From Ehretia macrophylla (taxonomy: Eukaryota > Streptophyta > Magnoliopsida > Boraginales > Ehretiaceae), in the NCBI GenBank assembly GCA_037974665.1, contig CM075773.1, positions 51,259,417 to 51,323,416 of the forward strand: a stretch of 64,000 bases of DNA, written 5' to 3'. Shown one piece after another: positions 11,962 to 23,824 of the stretch (positions are counted from its first letter, which is position 1; every line of letters starts with the position of its first letter). Below the pieces are notes generated by a model. It ran no database searches. It was not told the origin of the DNA and saw only the letters and a list, made by a program, of their open reading frames with translations. The translations under genes and the position numbers were made by a program.

Positions 11962-12793
11962 TTAAAATGTTAACGTTGGCGATGCTCGGCCATTAAGTAG
12001 TAATAGGCCGAATGTGTAATTATTTATAAGTGTTGGGACAAAAGTGCAAATACGGAAAGTTAGTTTCCTTAATTTAAACTAATAATAATTAGATTAAATT
12101 AAATGTACAAATACAAGATTAATAAAGTATATATACATGTATATGATATGTATATATACATATTAGTCTTGAAAAATGAAGATGCCAAATAGATGGCTAA
12201 GATTGTTCCAAATCATCAAGTTGACGATTATTTTTGAAATCAATGGTTAAGATAAAAGAAGACAAAGCACATGTTTTGATGCATTGAGAAGTGCAATTGT
12301 TGTCTTCTAAATACACTACATACAAAGCATAAAACAAGAAACACATTATACAACGCATGCATAGAAAAACACAATGCATTGAGAAGAACAATTTTGTCTT
12401 CTCTTTTAATTGTGCAATTTTCGTCCATTGCATGGACAGCCCAAGAAGGGGTTTTAATTTTTCAGAAAAAAACTCTTATTCTAGCTTAAAAACATCCCAA
12501 AGAAGACTAGCACAAAACCTTTGGTGATTAAGGAACTCATTCAAGCTTGTGTGGACAACCTAGAGCTCTTGCATTTATGGGAGGACTTGTCAAAGCTTGT
12601 TCATCATTTTCTCCATCATCTTTGCAAGATCTACAAGAGGTATATCTAAATCAACCTCTTTACTATATAGATATATGGCTGAATATATGCTTACCATATG
12701 TTAACCACATGAAATCAATAGTAGAGTTTTTTGGATGAATATAGACTTTGTTGTAGAAAATTTTGAAATTCTAGCCATGGATTCCTCTTGGTT
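11962..12793. other. Unassigned AT-rich sequence
   Basis: No coding region is supported. It holds an AT-rich stretch of short palindromic TATATACATGTATA-like words near 12125-12170. It also holds two imperfect copies of a TGCATTGAGAAG...CAATT...TCTTCT segment (about 12279-12308 and 12375-12402). It may contain eroded LTR sequence, but I cannot name a family. Confidence 0.5.
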
Positions 12794-13102
12794 TTAGTCT
12801 ATATGATTCCATAACTCTAAATGAAAGATTCTTTCACAATGGAATTGGCTCGAAGAAATGAATTGATCCATTCTTGTGTTGATGAATTCATTTAGAATGG
12901 AAAAATTGTTCAACTCAGCAAACTGCACAAGGTTACCCGTTGGAACCCAAGGGTCCCAACAAAGCATTGTTTTCTTACCATTCGAGACTCTATGTCTAAT
13001 CAACTTGCTTACAACTACTCGACATTTAAGTATATTCCCCCACGACCATGTCGCATTGGCAGGAATATCAATACTCCAAATACTAAGTTGACTAAGAAGC
13101 CC
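12794..13102 (-). pseudogene. LINE reverse-transcriptase 3' fragment
   Basis: An open minus-strand stretch of about 102 codons reads ...LSIWSIDIPANATWSWGNIL, then RHRVSNGKKTMLCWDPWVPTG. The pattern W.W..IL ... I/V.NG...W.D.W.P.G is typical of the zinc-knuckle-associated region (zf-RVT) near the C-terminus of plant LINE polyproteins and related RT genes. A TGA lies directly upstream in frame. The reverse transcriptase core is absent, so this is a 3' remnant. Related frames may continue to about 13230. Whether it came from a LINE or from a host gene captured from one cannot be settled here. Confidence 0.6.
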
Positions 13103-13234
13103 TCAGTTAACCCAATAGCCCTACAAAGAATGTTCATCAATGTAGGTATGCCAGAATTGTTTAAGGAAAACAACTTGATTGATTTCTTGAATGCAGCAAC
13201 TACCCAATCCTCATTCCCTCTTAGGTTTCGTTAG

Positions 13235-14660
13235 CTCCGTCCACACCACTTTAGCACCTTTAGTGTTAGCACTTCAGTAGTTAATTCATATTAAGATAAT
13301 CAAATTCTATTACAATTCTCCAAAATTGACAAAGCAAGACAAATTAGATAGATGCTCACATTTTGACTCAGATCAACTATAGTGTGCAGGCAAAAACAAC
13401 AATGAGATAAGATTTATATGACCTACTCCTTAGACATAAATACACTAAAATATATCAATAGAAATCCATTTTATAGAAAAAATTTCATAGATTATTTAGA
13501 CATACATTCTAGAAACACCTGATACCAAACTGAAAAATAATTATTCACTAAAAATTCACCTAAACTGTTTCGACTACCACATACAAATAGTATCAGCTTA
13601 CATGAAAAGCTGTAAATAATTATAGAGTTCTATCTTAAATCTAATTGATGACAAGTAGAGTAGCTCGGGATCTTATAAGGTGATCTTAGAGTTTCTGATT
13701 TTTCGATGTGGGACAAGTATATATTCTAACAAAAGTATCAAGTCAAAACTCGAGGTAAATTAATTTCAAGCTATGAAAAGTATCAAGTCAAAAGCAGAGG
13801 CAAGATCAACTGTAGATTCAATCACAAGCATCAAGTAGTGAACAATTAGGGCTAATGACAAAAAAAAAAGAACAATCAGAGCTAGAATATAAGCCATAAA
13901 CTAGCAACACTGTGACAATCAAAAGATCCAAAGAAAGTACACTTCGAGCATGTTGAATTTTAAGCCCTTGATGTTAACTAAAAAATCAGAGTTCTGACTA
14001 CTTAAAACACAAGTTTCATGTGAGAAGATTTTATTCACAAAGTAGACTCTGAGGAATAGGAAAAAGGAATGAAGAGTTTGTTACTGGATTTAGAAAGCAC
14101 AATCAAAGATCTATATATGATGGGTAGTGAACATGCGCAAAGTGGCATCAAATTGTTGGGTTAGTCTTGCATCCATCTGATGGACGTGTCCGTCTTTGGT
14201 GCGTGAGAAATAGACACGTTAATCTAACCTAACCGACGAGATAGTCTTCACAAAATGATATATTGACATAACCCAACACGCTAAGGGATGGGATTCATTC
14301 ACTTATATTCTTGTTAGCGCTACAAAAAACTCCGGTCTTAATACCCCTACTACTGATGTGCAACTTTTTCTCGAGTTTATAGAGTCGGGTTTCCCATTTA
14401 TCCACAATGGAGGAGCCACCCCCACAGGCGGCCATGGGTCATAATGCACTCTTCAGACAACAAATGCACTTTGAAGTTGACTTATTCGCTCGACCAATCA
14501 TCGGAATGTCTACGAGATACTATAACAACCTAATATCTCAATAGCACCTTGGTCTAAAGCTTCGAATGAGACTTACAATGCATACATTTATACACACGAG
14601 AGAATCTATACAAAAGGAAACTAATTTACAACCATATTCTAAGAAAAGGAATAAAGGCCA
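13235..14660. other. Unassigned sequence without genes
   Basis: I see no coding region, LTR end or inverted repeat that I can defend across these 1.4 kb. Composition is mixed AT-rich. The stretch just before the tandem array (from about 14150) is slightly more GC-rich. Confidence 0.5.
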
Positions 14661-15638
14661 AAGAATGTAACAACTCAAACCCAAAGGGAGAGCTCATACT
14701 AGTTTATTAGGTGAGAGAACCCTTTATACTTAAAAAGAACCCCTTGTGAGGATGAGATTCCTATGTAGGACCATTACATTCAACCCTCCTTAAATTAAAA
14801 GTCGACATTCACGTCGAGTTAGCCTATCGACACTGGCCTAATGGTAGCTCTTTTTTCCTGACGGTTGCACTCGTCTACCAATATTCAGTGTAAAACTTAC
14901 CACACTTTAATCCAGCTTATAGTCACCTATCGACATTGACCCGGTGGGATCCCTTTCCTCTTGGCGGCTATACTCATCTATCAGTATTCAGTATGGCATA
15001 TACCACACCTTAATCCAGCCTATAGTCTCCCCTCTATAGAGTCCACTTTTAATGAAAGCACCAATGTAACAAAATAAGCCCAAGAATATAACAACTCAAG
15101 CCCAAAGGGAAAGCTCATCCCAAAAGGCTAGTTTGTTAGGTGGAAGAACCCCTTGTACTTAAGAAGCACCCTTTGTGAGGGTAAGATTCCTATGTGGGAT
15201 CATTACATTTTACCCCCCTTAAATTAAGAGCCGGCGTCCATGTCGAGCTAGCCTATCGACACTGGCACGACGGTAGCCCTTTTCTTTTGGTGGCTGTACT
15301 CGTCTATCAGTATTCAATGTGACACTTACCATACCTTAATCCAGCCCATAGTCACCTATCGACACTGACCTGACAATAGCCCTTTCCTCTTGGCGACTGC
15401 ACTCGTCTGTTAGTATTGAATATGACACTATCATACCTTAATCTAGCCTATAATCTCCCCTTCATGGAGTCCACTCTCAACGAGAGCACCAATGTAATAA
15501 AATAACCCCAAGAATGTAACAACTCAAATCCAAAGGGAGAGACCATCCCAAAAGACTAGTCTGTTAGGAGGGAGAACCTCTTGTACTTAAGAAGCACCCC
15601 ATGTGAAGGTGAGATTCCTATATGGGATTATTACAGTA
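14661..15638. repeat. Tandem array, about 425 bp unit with internal 104 bp duplication
   Basis: The start of each unit (AAGAATGTAACAACTCAA or close variants) occurs at 14661, 15082 and 15510, giving periods of 421 and 428. There are two full copies and a third partial one ending near GGGATTATTACA. Each full unit contains two copies of a 103-104 bp block starting CCTATCGACA (14823 and 14927; 15252 and 15355), so the array has a two-level structure. No coding function is seen. Confidence 0.85.
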
Positions 15639-15842
15639 AATTTTTAAGATTGAGTTGTGATTGTTGAGTGGAAAATTGGAGCCTATTGTAGATTTGTTCC
15701 CATGATCTTTGCAGGCATTTTTGGCTATCAACACAAAAAAATAAAACACATTATAATAGACAATAGTTATAACAAATACAAAGGCATAAAATCTCAATAC
15801 AATTGAGTACAAAATCCTATCTACATAACAACATAAAAGATT
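15639..15842. other. Short AT-rich spacer
   Basis: Sequence between the tandem array and the ankyrin-gene fragment; nothing recognisable. Confidence 0.4.
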
Positions 15843-16290
15843 TTATTTTTTCAAGTGCAGGACATTTGACATATAAATGAAATGATTCAACAAAGAACTC
15901 CCATCAAAGTACTTGGAAACACCTTTGACATATAAATGAAAATACGTGTTTCCTTCTTCATCCTTTTGATTAATGAGGTTGATAGCCCATTTTTTACCTA
16001 AGATGAATTCTAGTGCTCTTTTTTCTCTATTTTCAACAAAAAGATGCAAAACATTTTGTCATTTGCTTGTGACCATAACCCAACAATCAAGACAACGATT
16101 TAAAAGCTCTCCCATTACCCAGTCATTACCTCTGTGCAAGCTGCTATATGCAAAGTTGCTTGTAGTTACGTATGTCGTATATCTATCAACATTTAGTATT
16201 ACTCTTAATAGACTAATATCATTACCATAAGTGAAATAATGGAGTGGAATCCATCCTGATTCATCTGCTTGTCTTGTTAAAGCTCACTCA
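15843..16290 (-). pseudogene. Ankyrin-repeat protein gene fragment (ACD6-like)
   Basis: One minus-strand frame gives ALTRQADESGWIPLHYFTYG, then LLNRCLDCWVMVTSK, then QNVLHLFVENREKRALEFIL and NLINQKDEEGNTYFHLYVKG. These match successive ankyrin repeats of the plant ACD6/ITN1-type family (typical forms: G.TPLH.AA, LL..CPDCWE.VD..GQN.LH.AVE, NLIN.KDEDGNTPLHLA). Full proteins are membrane proteins of several hundred residues involved in defence and cell death. Only two or three repeats remain here. In-frame TGA codons interrupt it before ALTRQ and after VTSK, and no membrane segment follows. This is a host gene relic, not an active gene. Confidence 0.7.
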
Positions 16291-16439
16291 ACTCTTTTCA
16301 AGTATACAAGTGAGGCATTCTGTTAAAGAGCAGAGCAAAAGGGAAAATCAACATCTGTTATGCACAAAATTGAAATGCAATTACAATTTGGAGACTTACT
16401 TTTCAATTATTTATATGCCACATTCATCTTATAGAAAAC

Positions 16440-17239
16440 AATTGCATTCATGGTACCAAGATATCTTGTTCATAGATAACATCTCATTTTCCTTGTGCAA
16501 AGCTTTTACTTCCGAACGTGAGTTCTTTTCCTTTCAAAGAGGCTTGATAAAGATCCACTAGATGTTTTGCCCTGTCATGCCACATCTATAGTATTTACTG
16601 TCTTTGGATGGTTTCTTTTGTGAAGTATTCCCCTTGTCGTTATTTTCTTACCTCTTAAAATTAAAGCTTTTTGAACCATCACAATGCCAAGTGTTATTAT
16701 GACCACGATTGCCTCCGCCGACTCATCCACGACCAAAACCATGACCGCGACCTCGACCATGGCTATGATAGCTATAACATTCACTTCAGGAATTGGTTTT
16801 AGAGCTATTAGTCATGATTTGTGGTTCTTCACTAATAGTTCATTGTGTTACTCAGTCACTATAAGACATGTTATAAACTCAGAATGCTTCTTAAAACTAT
16901 GTTCTCTGTATTATTGTTGCAGTATTATATTCGAAGCGTGGAATATAGAAAATGTTTTTACCAACACGTCTGTGTCCATAATATTTTCTCTATATATTTT
17001 CAATTGTGAAGTAATATTATGCACTGCAGAGTTATATTCACGTACTGTAGAAAAATGTTGCAATCTCAAGTTTATCCACAACTAGCGGAGCAATGGGAAA
17101 TGCACTGTCTTTTGGTGGTCATATCTTTCTTTCACATTTGTTCATAGTTCATATGGATCTTTATAGTGAAATATTTAGTTTTCAATGATTCATGCAAATG
17201 GTGGCAGAGAAATATCACCACTTTTGCACGATCTTATTA
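16440..17239 (-). mobile_element. Copia element H, gag part (left piece)
   Basis: The minus strand is collinear with the gag of Copia G (about 45030-45820), including the zinc-knuckle region and the His/Gly/Asp-rich stretch near 16680-16780. The left end fades near 16440 and the pol half is missing. On the right the sequence is cut by CACTA-1 at 17240. It continues as a 45 base sliver at 23739-23783 and then at 48284-49446. It is a much-decayed, broken fossil, clearly older than both CACTA insertions. Confidence 0.75.
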
Positions 17240-17775
17240 CACTACAAGAAAAAAGGCTGGCGCTGCAAACAATTTCCGTAGCCTAGCAGTAGCCAACTTG
17301 GGACGGGCTACGGATAGGCTACGAAAAAATGTCCATAGCTAAAAGCTATGTAGCCAAATTGATATTCTGTAGCCCATCTGTAGTCAATTTTGGATATTAA
17401 TTTGTATTTACTTTTTATGACTTCCGTAGCAAAATGGTCGTAGTCTATCCATAGCCAATTGAAATTTTGTCTTTTATTATTAATTATTGATGTTCGTAGC
17501 AAAGTCGTAGCCGATTCGGTCATAAATCAGCCGTAACCCACGGCTACGGATTGGTATCCGTTGAAGTTTGGTAGCCCCTTATTTCGTAGCCAATCTGTAG
17601 CCAATTATCGCCAAATATCTGTAGCTAATCCGTAGCTTTTTGTCGCTATATTTCTGTAGCCAATCCATAGCCATTTGTCATAACATATCAGTAGCCAATC
17701 TGTTGCCCATTCCCTGACCATTTGTCCTTCAAAAAATGGTGGCTAATTGTCCGTCGCTATTCCGTCACCTAATAA
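17240..17775. repeat. Left end of CACTA-1: TIR and subterminal repeats
   Basis: After the CACTACAAGAAAA terminus, words such as CCGTAGCC, GTAGCCAATC and GGCTACGGATAGGCTACG recur in both orientations at short intervals to about 17775. Such arrays are binding sites for the TnpA-type protein in En/Spm elements. Confidence 0.85.
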
Positions 17776-17999
17776 TTGTTAATTCTTTTGAAAATAATAT
17801 GAAATATAAAAAATAAAACAAATTTACACAACAAAACGTAATATTATATATCCAAAATAATATTTACATAATGCATTTTTTTAATTCACAAAAATATGAA
17901 AATATTATTCAAAATTAGTTTCTAAAATTGTCCAAAGAAACCAAATCCTAAATGTACCATTGATCATGTTGATCGGGCTAATGTGGTGGTGGTCAGGGG

Positions 18000-20900
18000 T
18001 GTTTTAGCTGATTAATCTCTTGCTGCAACTGCATCACGAGTTCTATCACTTGGCTCATATGTCGCTGGGTTTCCTACTGTGTATTTCTTTGGTCATCATG
18101 TTGTTGCCTCAAGGACTCCGTTGCTTGAGTGACAGTTATGTCGATGTCTTCTTGTGTGAGTCCAACTCTAGTATTGATGGTGGGAATAGAGGGTGTTTCC
18201 CTACCAATGCGGACTCCTTGCGAGCCAAATCCATAGACACGTTCTTCCTTCACCCCACCAACTGCTTGGTAGAAGATCTCATCGAGATTAATGGGCGGCG
18301 TTGTGGGATCTTCTTGCGTCGCATGTTGATGTTGCTGGAGCATATCCTTATATCGTGACTAAAAAAATAACATTTAGAAATATTTAATATTCATATTACA
18401 TTAAACGACAGTAAAAGTAATACATTTTATAAATACTTAATATCGTCTCAACAGCCTTTGGATCAGAGTATTGGATACTATCACCCTTCCCTTTACTGTG
18501 GGCGACCTTGAAAACATCAACTCTATAGACAGGGGCATTTCTTGTCTCTTTCTACATTATTAACTTCATAAGTAGTAATTATGCATTCACTAGAATATTA
18601 AGATAAACTAATTTATGCTAATAAATTTAAGTAATTAATTTTAGTTACATACAATCATTCTCATCACCTTATGAAAGGGGGTAGAACCTGTGAAGCCCCG
18701 CATTCATTTATACATTTATTTATATGAGTTCATAACCATTCAACGTGCACTTCTATTTTCTTATTTGCATTCTAGAGTTTCTAAGTGCATTTACATGGTT
18801 TTAAGAACATTTACATCGTTTTACGTGTACTTGCATCATTTTATGTGTATTTAAATTCAATTACGTGCCTTTGGATGTTTTAGATATCGTAGGCATTAAA
18901 TAGGTTTTATTGCATTTTACTAGCCAACTAAAACAATTGAAATAGAACTAGAATGGCAAACTAAAATATAGGCTTTTAGTTGGAGGGCACTCTTGTCATT
19001 TGAAAACGAAACAAAATATCCTACCTAATAAAACACACACACTACACTCTACACACACACAAAAATGCAGCACACACACACACATATACTAAACTACACG
19101 ATTGAGAGGAGAAAGAAAGAAGAAGAGGAAGAAGAAGGAGAAGGAAGAAGATCAAGCAGCCACTTAGCATTTTCAAGCCATTTTTGTTCTTACAAGTTTT
19201 GTTAACATTTTTCTAGCTTTCAAATTCAAGATCTAAGGTGAGGGAAGTTTTATAAATGTTTTACAAAGGCATATTATGCTTGATTGATGAGTTCTAATTG
19301 TGTATTGAACATGATAGTGGTTATGAATACGCTTGATGATGAAGTTGAACTTGGTTGGGTATACTCTTTGTGTTGAGTGAGTTGTGTAAGCTAGGGTTTT
19401 ACTTTCTATATATGTTTGATGATCTTGAAGTGTTGATGAGTTTGAATTTGAGTTGGGTGAGGGATTCTTCATAACTGATTTTTAAATGCTCATTTGGTGT
19501 TAATATTGCTATAGATTGCATACCAAAGCTTGGTTGAAAAGATTGAGTATTTTGTGTATTGTAGATCTAGGAATTGAAATTTCATGTTGGGTGTTTATGG
19601 ATTGTTAGGAGGGGTGATTGGGTGAAGTTGAACTCTTGTATGATGCCTAATAGTCACCTTGAGCATGCTTTATTTTTGGTAGGAAGTTGTGTGGTTGCAA
19701 GATTGATTGTTGTAGAAGTTGTGTTTTTCCAGTTAAGTCATCCGGTCATTACCTTCTTCATTCGGTCGACTGGATGAAGCATGGATCGCCCCAATTAATG
19801 CTCTCTGCCACATGTTGTGGCTTCTATCCTATCGACCAGATAAAGGCTGTATCGACCGGATGTCCAAAATGCTGAAATCGTATCGAACTTGCTTTAGTGA
19901 TTTCGGGAGCTACTGATGTCAGATTGAGGCACGGTCGGATGTGTTGGAACCGTATTGAACCCTAGTTTATTGTAATGGACTATAATTGAGAAATTGTGTC
20001 TTGGATGGGGGTTAGGTAGTTGCTAACTTTTATATGTTGCTTAGGAGACTAATGAACGTGGACAATATAGGATGACAACTTCTCTGACTCTTTATATGCA
20101 TTATGTCATTCTTACGTTGACTTAGGTATGATGGTCAACTTGTAGATTTTCGTTATTATGTGTTAGTATTAAAGAAGCTTACATGCTAGATATTGTGTGT
20201 GCTACATGTCCTTATGAGTATATGACAATTGCTTGACACGTTTACATGATGCGAAATATGGGAGGCACTTTAATTGCTACAAGATTGATTGAACTTGCAT
20301 GCTTATGTAAAATGCATATGTATATGAATTGTAATGCGCGGTTAGGTTGCAACCATACTTGAATGAGGTAGTGTCGGGAACTCCGGTTAGCGTTGGGCTC
20401 ACCGGTATACCTCGGCTACCACGGTATTAACTTTTTCTCTTGCCGAACGCCATTGAATACCCCGGAACAATCTAATCACCGGGATCCAATGATATATCGG
20501 GAGAAGATATAGTTAATGAATTTGAATTCTTCTCTTGCCAAGCGCCATTGAATACCCCGGAACAATCTAATCGTCGGGAACCAATGATACCTTGGGAGAA
20601 GATATGGTTAATAAATGTACTCATTATGATATTCTATGCATTGCACGATTGCTAAAACAGTTGCGAAATGATAAAACCTTTGTGAAAACCCTTCTTATTC
20701 AATCATCACTGAGCTATATGCAGGATTAGCTTACCCCTCTTTTGGCAATCCCAGGTGAAGATTAGCCCGAGCCAGCTCCCATGTGGTTGCAAGCTTTCGG
20801 GATGTGATGAGTTAGATCCCTACTTGATGTGGTCTACATGCTTGTTTGTGAAGATGTACTCCTTGTTGTATTAAGCATGATTTTTTTATAAATTGATCTA

Positions 20901-22156
20901 ATTCATCTGTTGTATATTCTTTTAGTTAACTAGATACCTAGCTAGGTTGACCTTTATTCTTTTGAGACCTATAACTAGGATAATGAATAGGTGGTTATTG
21001 GTTTGGTTATTATGTAACATGGTAATGTAATCCTTTAAGGTCGATGTTTTGGGGAAATTTTGGGAGTCTTTTCAAAACTTCTTGTAGTATTTTTAATGGA
21101 TATATAGGTCATTAATCTATTAATCACATGTTTTAAGGCTATTAAATTGCTAACCACAAGAGTAAGGGTTACGAACGTCATGTTTCGGCCTTAGTTTAGT
21201 GATAGGTTGGGGTCGGGGCGTGACAGATTCCGTGTAGTGTACCAATTGATTTTTCTCCCTATGTTTCTTGGTCGTCTTTGATTTCTCTATCCACTTTGGG
21301 TCGCTCCATCTTAGTTGCATTTGTTTCCAATTTTATAATGTCATCCACTTAGGAGGCTTGTCAAATTTACGGGCCTTAGCCAATTAGTATTTCATTTTCT
21401 CCGCCACATTACCATGGAAACAATGCTTGATGTATGCTTTGTCATATGGTTGCCACTTATAATCTCTCTACAATGACAAAAAAAGATAAATGCGAACATG
21501 TGTAAATTGAACATGCATGTATAAATGTACAAGTGTATAATATAATAGATATTGACTGCATTAATGTTTATAAAAACCTCAAAAGAGTTAACCATCAGTC
21601 CTTGACATCTTCTGAAATTTCTCCGTAAGTAATCCTGGGTGTTGTGAATCCGCCTGCGAATAGTGACTTAAAATCTTTTATGACCGAAGCAGGTATAAAT
21701 CTGTTAACAAGTATATCAACTGTATAAGTTAGTGTTACTTGCATTAGATTATTATAGCTTCAATAACTAATAGCAAACAATTAAAGTAATTGCTCTATAA
21801 TTTTATTGAATTGAAATTTGACATGTTATTATATAACCGAATGTAAGTTCGTCTATCCTCCTATCATGTGGCGTATTGATCGAGTGACTCAAATCCCATA
21901 GCCTGCCAGTTACATGTGATGATGATTCTGGAAGTTTCGTTTCCTGCTCAACACTGGTCATGGGTGTAGCATTAACAAGATGATCATCGTTAGTCACTCG
22001 GATGTTAGACAATGGGGCAAATAGTTCGGTGGAATGAACTGACATCCCTGGAGTGCTAGGGGACTCACTATCACCTTTACCATATGGTGTGGAGGACGAA
22101 GATGATGGCATACTGGATCGTCCCTTATCTTCTTTCCATCTACCAGCTCTAACCAT
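18000..22156 (-). pseudogene. CACTA-1 tnpA-like gene (Transposase_24 / Ptta type), interrupted by K
   Basis: The likely start is the ATG at 22156 (MVRAGRWKEDKG), just after a 3' splice-like TTTTTGTAGCAG. Further exon-like blocks lie near 21230-21470 (KWQPYDKAYIKHCF, KWMTL, DPKWIEKSKTTKKHR), 18440-18560, and 18000-18343 (NLDEIFYQAVGG, VYGFGSQGVR, ending in a glutamine-rich coiled-coil-like tail). These are hallmarks of the plant Ptta/En/Spm transposase family, whose proteins bind the subterminal repeats. Solo LTR K (18689-21225) lies within the gene. Stops occur between and within the blocks; some gaps are probably introns, but the gene is not intact. A closely similar gene occurs in CACTA-2. 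Confidence 0.7.
18689..21225 (+). mobile_element. Solo LTR K inside CACTA-1
   Basis: A 2537 bp unit opens TGTGAAGCCCCGCATTC and closes GGTCGGGGCGTGACA, the terminal pattern of the long LTRs elsewhere here. No primer site, purine tract or internal region is present, so it is a solo LTR. The flanks GAACC and GATTC match at three of five bases, a decayed target duplication. It carries a CA-rich microsatellite (about 19027-19085) and a GAA-rich stretch (about 19110-19155) that also appear, reversed, in solo LTR F, suggesting related families. Confidence 0.78.
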
Positions 22157-22458
22157 GACTGCTACAAAAATATATAAAATACACACATATGTACATTATA
22201 TTCTATAAATTAAGAGATACTATAACCACTTTTTATTATAACTTTCGATTATCACTCATACATAAGAAACACACATATGTACATAGTAATGACTCATGAA
22301 CCCCCTTAAGTAGAGATGATGTCTACAAGTATGAGGGTCCTTAAAGTCATAATTCTTACATTTCGTACAAGGACATATAATTTTGTCTACATCCATGTAC
22401 TTTCGTTGACTACACGCAAAATGAATAAATTCTTTGTCTACAACACGAAAGAACTAGA

Positions 22459-23185
22459 TTGAACGTTAATTAATATTAACGCAATGTTAAGTGAGAACAA
22501 GTTAAGTTCGTTTTAAATGACTATTGATTTCCTATGAGATTGTTCTATAAAAGTATGCATGTTAATGAAATACGGACCAAGTTTATTTTTATTTGAAAAA
22601 CTTGCAAGTCAAGTGAAGTTTTACTACGTTGTAGGTGGAATCATATTTCTATAATTCAAATTAAAAGTGATAACCCTTATTTTTGTATAAAGGTTCGTAA
22701 CCCATCCGTAGCCCCTACCTCCTCAGTAGCCCATCCATGGCCATTGACTACGGATAGGCTACGGAAAGGAAGAATTTCGTAGCCCATCCGTAGCCTCTAG
22801 CTATGGATACACTACAAACCACTAATAGTATGTATTCAAACTTGTTACTAGGTAGGAACAATGTATTAAAAGGTGTTATTATCTTCATATTTTTCTTGTT
22901 TATGAAGTTCAAACAAAATGTAAGAGTTTTTGGACCACTAAATTGAATGTTAATTAATATTAACGCAATGTTAAATGAGAACATTATATGTTCGATTTAA
23001 ACGACTATTGATTTCTTATGAGATTTCTCTATAAGAATACGCATGCAAATTTTATACGGACCAAATTTATTTTTATTTGGGAAGCTTGCAAGTCAAGTGA
23101 AGTTTTACTATGTTGCAGGTGGAATCACATTTCTATAATTCAAATTAAAAACAATAACCTTTGTTTCTGTGTAAAGGTCCGTAGC
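22459..23185. repeat. Direct duplication of about 245 bp, spacing 484
   Basis: The block beginning TTGAACGTTAATTAATATT at 22459 and running to about 22703 recurs from 22943 to about 23185 in the same orientation, with moderate divergence. Each copy ends at a cluster of CCCATCCGTAGC words, so the duplication spread the subterminal repeats of CACTA-1 further inward on this side. Confidence 0.8.
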
Positions 23186-23738
23186 CCATCCGTTTACAGA
23201 TGGGCTACAGACTTTGTTATTTTATTTTTTTCGATTTAATTAAAATGTTCGTAGTTATACCGTAGCAAAGTTATCACAGCTAGGCTACGACCCTTTATTT
23301 TTTAAAATTTGTTTTGAATGATACATCATGTCCGTAGTCAATCCTTGGTTATTTGGCCACTGCATGCCTACAGACATTGTTATTTTTTTTTTTTGCCGAT
23401 TTAATTAAATAGTCCGTAGCAAATTGGCCACGACTAGTTTACGGTTTTTTATTTCTAAAACTTTTTTTGAATAAGACATATTGTCCGTAGCTAATCCGTG
23501 GCTATGATATCACATGGCTATGAACTATTATTTTTAATTTATTTTTTTTAATTAAAATTATCTTCCGTAGCCAATCCATGGCCAACTTTTTTCGTCACTT
23601 CAACGGAGTTTAATTCGGCCACGGAAAGGTTACAGAATTAGTTGTCCATAGCCATTCTGTAGCCTGGCCGTAGCCAATGGGCTACGGAAAAAAGTTCGTC
23701 ACCCAAATCCGTTGCCCGAGAGTTGTTTTCTTGTAGTG
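22680..23738. repeat. Right end of CACTA-1: subterminal repeats and TIR
   Basis: CCGTAGCCCATCCGTAGC-type words in both orientations recur from about 22690 to 23720, ending in TTTTCTTGTAGTG. This side is about twice as long as the left subterminal region, owing partly to the 245 bp duplication. Confidence 0.82.
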
Positions 23739-23783
23739 TGAAGATTCTTTATTTACTTAAACAATAGATTTTTCAAGGCCTTT
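23739..23783 (-). mobile_element. Copia H sliver between the two CACTA elements
   Basis: These 45 bases align with Copia G gag just beyond the point matched by 17239 (around 45823-45867 in G). They show that CACTA-1 and CACTA-2 landed 45 bp apart in the same old Copia element. Confidence 0.65.
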
Positions 23784-23824
23784 CACTACAAGAAAAATGT
23801 TTTTCGGCGATGGACAATTCCTCT

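Larger units (their letters stand above)
17240..23738 (-). mobile_element. CACTA (En/Spm) DNA transposon 1
   Basis: Terminal inverted repeats CACTACAAGAAAA (17240) and TTTTCTTGTAGTG (ending 23738) bound 6.5 kb. Short repeats built on CCGTAGC/GCTACGG crowd both subterminal regions, as CACTA transposases require. The flanking triplets TTA (17237-17239) and TGA (23739-23741) fit a three-base target duplication with one change. The collinear gag of Copia G, used as an unoccupied site, supports those exact borders. Inside is a tnpA-like gene on the minus strand, itself interrupted by solo LTR K. No TnpD/TNP2 transposase is visible, so the copy looks non-autonomous. Confidence 0.88.

Noticed and set aside
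12197-12433. Minus-strand frames rich in Cys, Phe and Leu
   Set aside because: Low-complexity AT-rich sequence with an internal duplication; no family pattern.
16575-17085. Small open frames with Thr/Met- or Val/Ile-rich sequence
   Set aside because: They read the His/Gly/Asp-rich zinc-knuckle neighbourhood of an old Copia gag in wrong frames or strands.
17253-17770. Regularly spaced short repeats resembling a CRISPR array
   Set aside because: Repeats are irregular, occur in both orientations, and lie at a CACTA terminus in plant DNA.
18020-18358. + strand open frame of 112 codons
   Set aside because: Antisense shadow of the CACTA-1 tnpA-like C-terminal exon on the minus strand.
19730-19990. 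GC-richer patch in solo LTR K with ATCGACCGGAT-like words, considered as a separate insertion
   Set aside because: No terminal repeats or target duplication; best left as part of K.
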